From assembly GCF_002305875.1 (NCBI RefSeq), contig NZ_CP022098.1, positions 6,696,001-6,760,000 of the forward strand: a stretch of 64,000 nucleotides of DNA, in the 5' to 3' direction. The notes beneath the pieces are model-generated. The model saw only the letters and a program-made list of their open reading frames with translations, was not told the DNA's origin and made no database searches. A program made the translations under genes and the position numbers. Each line of letters begins with the position of its first letter. Within the stretch, counting starts at the first letter, position 1. The DNA is from Cystobacter fuscus. Its GTDB lineage: Bacteria; Myxococcota; Myxococcia; Myxococcales; Myxococcaceae. Below are positions 59,467-64,000 of the stretch, piece after piece.

Positions 59467-60309
59467 TCAAGGCCCGGCGCGCAGCACCTCTCCCCGGGTG
59501 AACTGGAACAGCTCTTCACGAACCTCGTGCGTGTCGAGCACGTTGTTGTGGTGCTTGCCCTCGAGGATGCGCACGGAGACCTGGGGAAACAGCGTGCCCA
59601 GCTTCTCTCCCATGTCCACGGGGACGACCTGGTCCCGCGTCCCATGGACGATGAACACCGGCAGGTGGATTCCCGGCGCCTTGGACGCGGTGTCGAACCG
59701 GTCCTTCACCAGCAGCCGCGCGGGCACCCACGGAAAGAGCCTCGCGCCCAGCTCCACGATGGAGGTGTAGGGCGTGATGAGCACCAGCCGCGCGCCGTGC
59801 CCCCGCCTCGCCATCTCCGCCGCCACCCCCGAGCCGATGGACTGCCCCTGCAACACCGTCCGCTCCCGGGGCACTCCCAGCTCCTGGTGCAGGTAGCCGA
59901 GCGCGGCCTCGGACGCGGCGTAGATGCCCTGCTCCGAGGGATCCTCCTTCCCCTTCGCGAGCCCATACCCCGGGTACTCCACCGCGAGGAACCCGAGCCC
60001 CGCCTCCTGGTAGCGCTGCGCCAGCCACGCCTCGTGGGCGAGCTGCTCGCCATTGCCGTGGAAGTGCACCACCGTGGGGGCCTCCGGCGGCGCCGGGACG
60101 TGCAGCGCGTAGACCGTCGTGCCCTCGGGGCCCGGAATGTGAAGGAGCGCGGCTCCGGGCAGTTGGGGTTCGAGCGCGCCCGGAGGCACCGGAAACACCA
60201 GGTGGCGTTGGTTGAAGTACAGCAGGGCGCACACGGCCAGGTAGCAGATGACGAGCGTCACCACGATCTTGAGCATCACCCGCCTCACCCGAAGCCAGAC
60301 ACGTCGCAT
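59467..60309 (-). CDS. Membrane-anchored alpha/beta hydrolase (BEM46/ABHD-like)
   Basis: A 280-residue protein with an N-terminal hydrophobic helix (VMLKIVVTLVICYLAVCALL), then an alpha/beta hydrolase: VVHFHGNGEQLAHEAWLAQR near residue 80 (HGN oxyanion motif), AVEYPGYGLAKGKED, nucleophile ERTVLQGQSIGSGVAAEMAR near 150 (GQSIGSG), acid FIVHGTRDQVVP near 220 and His EGKHHNNVLD near 255. This combination is typical of the BEM46/YfhR group, membrane-bound serine hydrolases. The start at ATG 60309 has AAGGACC; GTG 60327 is an alternative. It follows dnaE2 by 31 bp on the same strand. Confidence 0.9.
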   Translation of the reverse strand: MRRVWLRVRRVMLKIVVTLVICYLAVCALLYFNQRHLVFPVPPGALEPQLPGAALLHIPGPEGTTVYALHVPAPPEAPTVVHFHGNGEQLAHEAWLAQRYQEAGLGFLAVEYPGYGLAKGKEDPSEQGIYAASEAALGYLHQELGVPRERTVLQGQSIGSGVAAEMARRGHGARLVLITPYTSIVELGARLFPWVPARLLVKDRFDTASKAPGIHLPVFIVHGTRDQVVPVDMGEKLGTLFPQVSVRILEGKHHNNVLDTHEVREELFQFTRGEVLRAGP

Positions 60310-60340
60310 GGGTGGGGTCCTTATCACGTGAGGCCCGCCC

Positions 60341-63300
60341 CTACACGCGTACCGAGGAAACGATCGGCTCCAACTGCTGCACCTTCACGTTCATCACCTT
60401 GCCCGTCTTCTCCAGCGTCCCCTGCCCCACCAGGAACAGCGCGCCATGGATGTCCTTGCGGAAGCGCGCATACGCGTCCGGCGGCACCACGAGGTTGGCG
60501 ATCCCCGTCTCGTCCTCGAGCGACAGGAAGCAGAACCCCTTGGCCGTGGGCGGCATCTGCCGGCAGATGAGCATCCCGCCCACCGCCACGCGGCTGCCCG
60601 CGCGCACCCGCTCCAGGCCCGCCGCCGTCACCGCGCCCCGCTTGCGCAGCGCGGGCCGCAGCAGCTCCAACGGGTGCTTCTCCAGCGACACCCCCACGGT
60701 CTCGAAGTCGGTGCTCACCCGCTCCACCACGTTCATCCGGGGCAGCTCCACCGGCGTCCCATCCATCGCCATGCCAAAGAAGAGGTCCGTCTCCTCCAGC
60801 GGGCCCAGCGCCTGGATCTCCCACAGCGAGTCGCGCCGCGAGCCACTGAGGCTCCCCAGCGCGCCCGCCAGCGCCAGCCGCGCCAGCTCATGCCGGGGCG
60901 TGCGCGTGCGCCGCGCGAGATCTCCAATGCTCGTGAAGCGCTGCCCGCCTCGCGCCGCGCCTATCCGCCGTCCCGCCGCCTCCTGGAGCCCGCGCACCAT
61001 CCGCAATCCCAACCGCAGCCCTCCTTCCTCCAACGTGCAGTCCCAGTCCGAGTGGTTCACGTCCACCTCCAGCACCCGCACGCCATGCCGCTGGGCATCC
61101 GCCACCAGCGTATGGGGCGCGTAGAAGCCCATGGGCTGCGAGTTCAACAACGCCGCGGTGAAGGCCGCCGGGTAGTGGCACTTGAGCCAAGCCGACGCGT
61201 AGGCCAACAGCGCGAAGCTCGCCGAGTGGCTCTCCGGAAAGCCGTAGTGCGCGAAGCCGCGGAACTGCTTGAACAGGGTGTCCACGTACTCGGCCGGGTA
61301 CCCACGCGCCACGCCACCGTCGATGAATCGCTGGTGGAACGGCCCCAGCCGCTCCTCGGCGCGCTTGTGCGAGAGCGCCCGGCGCAGCCCATCCGCCTCG
61401 GCCGCCGAGAAGCCGCCCACCGCCATGGCCAGCTTCATCGCCTGCTCCTGGAAGAGCGGCACCCCCAGCGTCTTCTGCAGAATCCTCCGCACGTCCTCCG
61501 AGGGGTACACCACCGGCTCGAGCCCCTCGCGCCGCCGCAGGTACGGGTGCACCATGTCCCCGACAATGGGACCCGGGCGGATGAGCGCGATCTCCACCAC
61601 CAGATCATAGAAACAGCGCGGCTGGAGCCTCGGCAGCATGTTCATCTGCGCCCGGCTCTCGATCTGGAACACGCCGATCGAGTCCGCGTTGCTCAGCATC
61701 TCGTAGACCTTCGGATCCTCCGCCGGAATGGTGGCCAGCGTCAGCTCCCGGCCGTGATGCACCCGGATGAACTCCAGACATTTGGCCAGGGCCGTGAGCA
61801 TCCCGAGCCCCAGCAGATCCACCTTCAGGACGCCCACCGCCTCCAGGTCGTCCTTCTCCCACTGCACCACCGTGCGGCCCTTCATCGCCGCGTTCTCCAC
61901 GGGGATCATCTCCACCAGGGGCTCGCGGGTGATGACGAAGCCGCCCACGTGGATGGACAGGTGCCGCGGCGTGCCCTCGATCTCCCGAGCGAGCGCGAGC
62001 GTCTGCCGCACCCGCCGGTCTTCCTCGGACAGCCCCACCTCCTTGAGCAGCTCCGGGGACATCTCGCCGCCGTGCGAGCCCGCCACCTTGGCGAGCCGGT
62101 CCACCTGATCCAACGACAGCCCGAGCGCCTTGCCCACCTCGCGCAGCGCCAGCCGTCCCCGGTAGCAGATGACCTCGCACACCATGCCCGCACGGTGCCG
62201 GCCATGCTTCTCGTAGACGTATTGCAGCACCTCCTCGCGCCGCTCGTGCTCGAAGTCCACGTCGATGTCCGGGGGCTCCTTGCGCTCCATGCTCAGGAAG
62301 CGCTCGAAGAGCAGCCCCATGCGCACCGGATCGATCGCCGTGACGCCCAGCGCGTAGCACACCGCCGAGTTGGCCGCGCTCCCGCGCCCCTGGCAGAGGA
62401 TGCCCTTGGAGCGCGCGAAGCGGACGATGTCCCAGATGGCCAGGAAGTAGCCCGCGAAGTCCAGGGCGGCGATGAGCTTCAGCTCGTGTTCGATCTGCTT
62501 CACTACCTCGGGCGGCACGCCGGAGGGGTAGCGCACCTGGAGCCCCTGGTACGTCAGCTCGCGCAGCCACGTGGACGTCGAGTGTCCCGGAGGGAGATCC
62601 TCCTCGGAGAAGTGGTAGCGCAGTCCATCCAGCGTGGCGTGGCAGCGGCCCGCCAGCTCCAGCGTGCGCTCCAGGGCCTCGGGACAATCGGCGAACAGCC
62701 GGGCCATCTCCTCGGGCCCCTTGAGCGTGCGCTCCGCGTTGGGCAGGCGCCGCGTGCCGAGCTGTCCCAGCGTCGTCTTGTAGCGGATGGCCGTGAGCAC
62801 GTCCTGCAGGGGCTGGCGGGCGCGGTGGTGCGTGTGCACGTCGTTGTGCGCGCACAGCGGCGCGCCCAGCTCCCGCGCGAGGCTCCGGGCCTGGGCCACG
62901 CGGGCCTCGTCCCCCGAGGACAGCGTGCGGCACACGCCCACGTAGAAGCGATCGGCGAAGGACTCGGCCAGCGGGGCCACCTGCGCGGTGGGCACCGGGT
63001 ACGGGAGCATCGCCAGGAGCCCCTCGTTGCCCTCGGCCAGCTCGCGCCAGGGCAGGCCCGCCTCGCCCTTGGGGTGCAACATCCGGCTCTTGGAGATGAG
63101 CCGGCTGAGGTGGGCATAGCCACGCGCGTCCTGGGCGTACACCACCACCCGGGGCCCATCCATCAGCGTCAGCTCGCTGGCGAGCACGTACTTGAGGCCC
63201 GCCGCCCGCGCCGCCAGGTGCGCCTTCACCGCGCCATAGAGTCCATCCCCATCCGCCAACGCCACCGCCGCCAGCCCCCGCTCGGCCGCCGAGAGGATCA

Positions 63301-63376
63301 ACTCCTCGGGGTGCGAGGCGCCCCGGAGGAACGAGAAGTTCGATCGGCACAGCAGCTCGGCGTACACGCCCGCCAC
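60341..63376 (-). CDS. dnaE2: Error-prone DNA polymerase DnaE2
   Basis: A 1011-residue C-family polymerase. The N-terminal PHP domain (residues ~1-210) starts YAELLCRSNFSFLRGASHPE. The polymerase core has GRGSAANSAVCYALGVTAID near 330, catalytic Asp cluster KEPPDIDVDFEHERREEV near 375, and LGLGMLTALAKCLEFI near 520. A helix-hairpin-helix region and an OB fold follow (GAVTAAGLERVRAGSRVAVG, GFCFLSLEDETGIANLVVPP). The absence of a tau-binding tail and the length near 1000-1050 fit DnaE2 (ImuC), the translesion polymerase for induced mutagenesis, rather than replicative DnaE. Usual partners imuA and imuB are not adjacent here. Start GTG 63376; GTG 63367 fits homologues equally well. Confidence 0.94.
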   Translation of the reverse strand: MAGVYAELLCRSNFSFLRGASHPEELILSAAERGLAAVALADGDGLYGAVKAHLAARAAGLKYVLASELTLMDGPRVVVYAQDARGYAHLSRLISKSRMLHPKGEAGLPWRELAEGNEGLLAMLPYPVPTAQVAPLAESFADRFYVGVCRTLSSGDEARVAQARSLARELGAPLCAHNDVHTHHRARQPLQDVLTAIRYKTTLGQLGTRRLPNAERTLKGPEEMARLFADCPEALERTLELAGRCHATLDGLRYHFSEEDLPPGHSTSTWLRELTYQGLQVRYPSGVPPEVVKQIEHELKLIAALDFAGYFLAIWDIVRFARSKGILCQGRGSAANSAVCYALGVTAIDPVRMGLLFERFLSMERKEPPDIDVDFEHERREEVLQYVYEKHGRHRAGMVCEVICYRGRLALREVGKALGLSLDQVDRLAKVAGSHGGEMSPELLKEVGLSEEDRRVRQTLALAREIEGTPRHLSIHVGGFVITREPLVEMIPVENAAMKGRTVVQWEKDDLEAVGVLKVDLLGLGMLTALAKCLEFIRVHHGRELTLATIPAEDPKVYEMLSNADSIGVFQIESRAQMNMLPRLQPRCFYDLVVEIALIRPGPIVGDMVHPYLRRREGLEPVVYPSEDVRRILQKTLGVPLFQEQAMKLAMAVGGFSAAEADGLRRALSHKRAEERLGPFHQRFIDGGVARGYPAEYVDTLFKQFRGFAHYGFPESHSASFALLAYASAWLKCHYPAAFTAALLNSQPMGFYAPHTLVADAQRHGVRVLEVDVNHSDWDCTLEEGGLRLGLRMVRGLQEAAGRRIGAARGGQRFTSIGDLARRTRTPRHELARLALAGALGSLSGSRRDSLWEIQALGPLEETDLFFGMAMDGTPVELPRMNVVERVSTDFETVGVSLEKHPLELLRPALRKRGAVTAAGLERVRAGSRVAVGGMLICRQMPPTAKGFCFLSLEDETGIANLVVPPDAYARFRKDIHGALFLVGQGTLEKTGKVMNVKVQQLEPIVSSVRV

Positions 63377-63445
63377 CCTACTGAGCAGCCGTTCAGGCGG
63401 AAGGTCCGCCCCAGTAGGTATGGACAGGATACCCGGTGTGTCTCG

Positions 63446-63622
63446 TCACTTCGGAAGTGGGCCTGGCGGATCCGACTTCCGTTCCACCACCAGAAGACGC
63501 AGCGCCCAATACGCGAGCCATGGGGCGATGAGCAACGCGAGAAAGACGACACCACGAACCCTGATCCCGCGAGCAGCCACGGATGTCGCCAGGACGGCGG
63601 GGCTCGCCGCGGGCAGTCGCAT
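63446..63622 (-). CDS. Small single-span membrane protein
   Basis: A 58-residue frame (MRLPAASPAVLATSVAARGI, then RVRGVVFLALLIAPWLAYWA, then LRLLVVERKSDPPGPLPK). It has one clear hydrophobic helix (residues ~25-45) flanked by Arg, and a polar Pro-rich end. It lies between dnaE2 and the divergent toxin-like lipoprotein on the minus strand, 69 bp upstream of dnaE2. No family known to me. Support rests on the coherent membrane-protein composition only. Confidence 0.45.
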   Translation of the reverse strand: MRLPAASPAVLATSVAARGIRVRGVVFLALLIAPWLAYWALRLLVVERKSDPPGPLPK

Positions 63623-63648
63623 GTGCGTGGACTAGAGTGCCGGTGCCC

Positions 63649-64000
63649 ATGACACTCCGCCATCCCTGGTCTTCCGCCTGCCTGCGCGCCTTCCTGTGGT
63701 TGCTCCTCGCGTCAGGGTGCGCAACGACGCGGGTCGTGAACCTGGACATCGGACAGGGAGCGCCCATCACCTACAAGCCTGTCGACACCCAGCCGATCAA
63801 GATAGAGGGATCGGAGTTCAAGACCGCTGTCGCGCAGCTCGTGCTCGACATGAAGCTGGACCTGGGTCTCGAGTACTCGAAGCAGGGAGACCGACTCTCA
63901 TTGCTCGCGTCCGCCAGCACCGGTGGGATCGTGGACGGAGCTCACGGTCGCACGGTGCCCCCTTCATCTGAGCGGATGTGCCAACAGCAGAGCGATCCGA
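63649..64000 (+). CDS. Lipoprotein, start of a polymorphic-toxin-like protein, 3' end outside window
   Basis: ATG 63649 starts a 117-codon incomplete frame: signal peptide SACLRAFLWLLLASGC (lipobox ASGC), then ATTRVVNLDIGQGAPITYKP, FKTAVAQLVLDMKLDLGLEY, LLASASTGGIVDGAHGRTVP and SERMCQQQSDP. I recognise the CATTRVV...GQGxPxxYxP opening, AxxxLVLDM and the xRxCQxQ end of this segment from large myxobacterial lipoproteins with C-terminal toxin domains (AHH/SitA-like). The toxin domain and any partner would be beyond position 64000, so that assignment is inference from the N-terminus only. Confidence 0.65.
   Translation, partial: MTLRHPWSSACLRAFLWLLLASGCATTRVVNLDIGQGAPITYKPVDTQPIKIEGSEFKTAVAQLVLDMKLDLGLEYSKQGDRLSLLASASTGGIVDGAHGRTVPPSSERMCQQQSDP

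Noticed and set aside
60446-63652. Very long open frame on the plus strand opposite dnaE2
   Set aside because: It is antisense to a polymerase with all catalytic motifs; the translation is Arg/His/Gln-rich noise produced by high GC3.

Overview
This 64-kb window looks like myxobacterial chromosome, most likely Cystobacterineae (Cystobacter/Archangium-like). It has very high GC with strong third-position GC bias, many lipoproteins carrying lipoboxes, sensor kinases without adjacent regulators, a dnaE2-type polymerase, and several lipoprotein/partner gene pairs of the kind known mainly from myxobacteria. No rRNA, intact tRNA or CRISPR array is visible. LAYOUT. 1-10 kb: a TPR protein cut by the window edge, an epoxide hydrolase-like enzyme abutting a remnant of an acyl-CoA dehydrogenase, an RCC1-repeat lipoprotein, a PreA/PyrD-like flavoenzyme and, convergent to it across a hairpin, a large secreted GH31 glycosidase with three inserted carbohydrate-binding modules. 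10-16.5 kb: a WD40-like protein behind bioY, a divergent cytochrome P450, a collagen-like lipoprotein, a dienelactone hydrolase and a PQQ-type sugar dehydrogenase. 16.5-25 kb is accessory DNA: the 3' end of an ssrA (tmRNA)-type gene without its 5' half, then a DUF6310-type lipoprotein toxin-like gene split by a 2.86-kb element that encodes only a large serine recombinase and a small partner. The probable immunity gene (DUF5953-type), a decayed IS1380 transposase, and a TetR regulator between two NmrA-like genes that share an operator-like sequence follow. 25-35.6 kb: a GH16-like secreted protein, a LysR stub, an SDR/LysR pair, a CxxCH lipoprotein, other secreted proteins, a second SDR, a universal stress protein and a second small lipoprotein/partner pair. 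35.7-52.9 kb is mostly housekeeping: cyclopropane synthase, PlsC, exonuclease III, hydrolase, an aldo/keto reductase-PhyH-DUF4180 operon, two sensor kinases, an EEP-family protein, WbqC, an AAA-type ATPase, an AidB-like acyl-CoA dehydrogenase and a Uma2 protein. 53-58.6 kb: a tandem duplication of a lipoprotein/partner module, four overlapping or tightly packed genes on the minus strand, with nearly identical outer parts and a diverged, AT-richer centre. 58.8-64 kb: a small lipoprotein, a hydrolase, dnaE2, a tiny membrane protein and the start of one more toxin-like lipoprotein. MAIN POINTS. (1) Removing the recombinase element between its two ATGGG sites would restore one continuous reading frame of 322 codons for a lipoprotein with a PD-(D/E)xK-like nuclease motif, so the element could act as an excisable switch on a toxin gene. 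(2) The tandem module at 53-58.6 kb has constant flanks and a variable cassette that spans the lipoprotein C-terminus and the partner N-terminus, as expected if toxin and immunity specificity are exchanged as one block. The lipoprotein/partner architecture resembles the SitA/SitI toxin-immunity modules of myxobacterial outer-membrane exchange; that functional link is inference.
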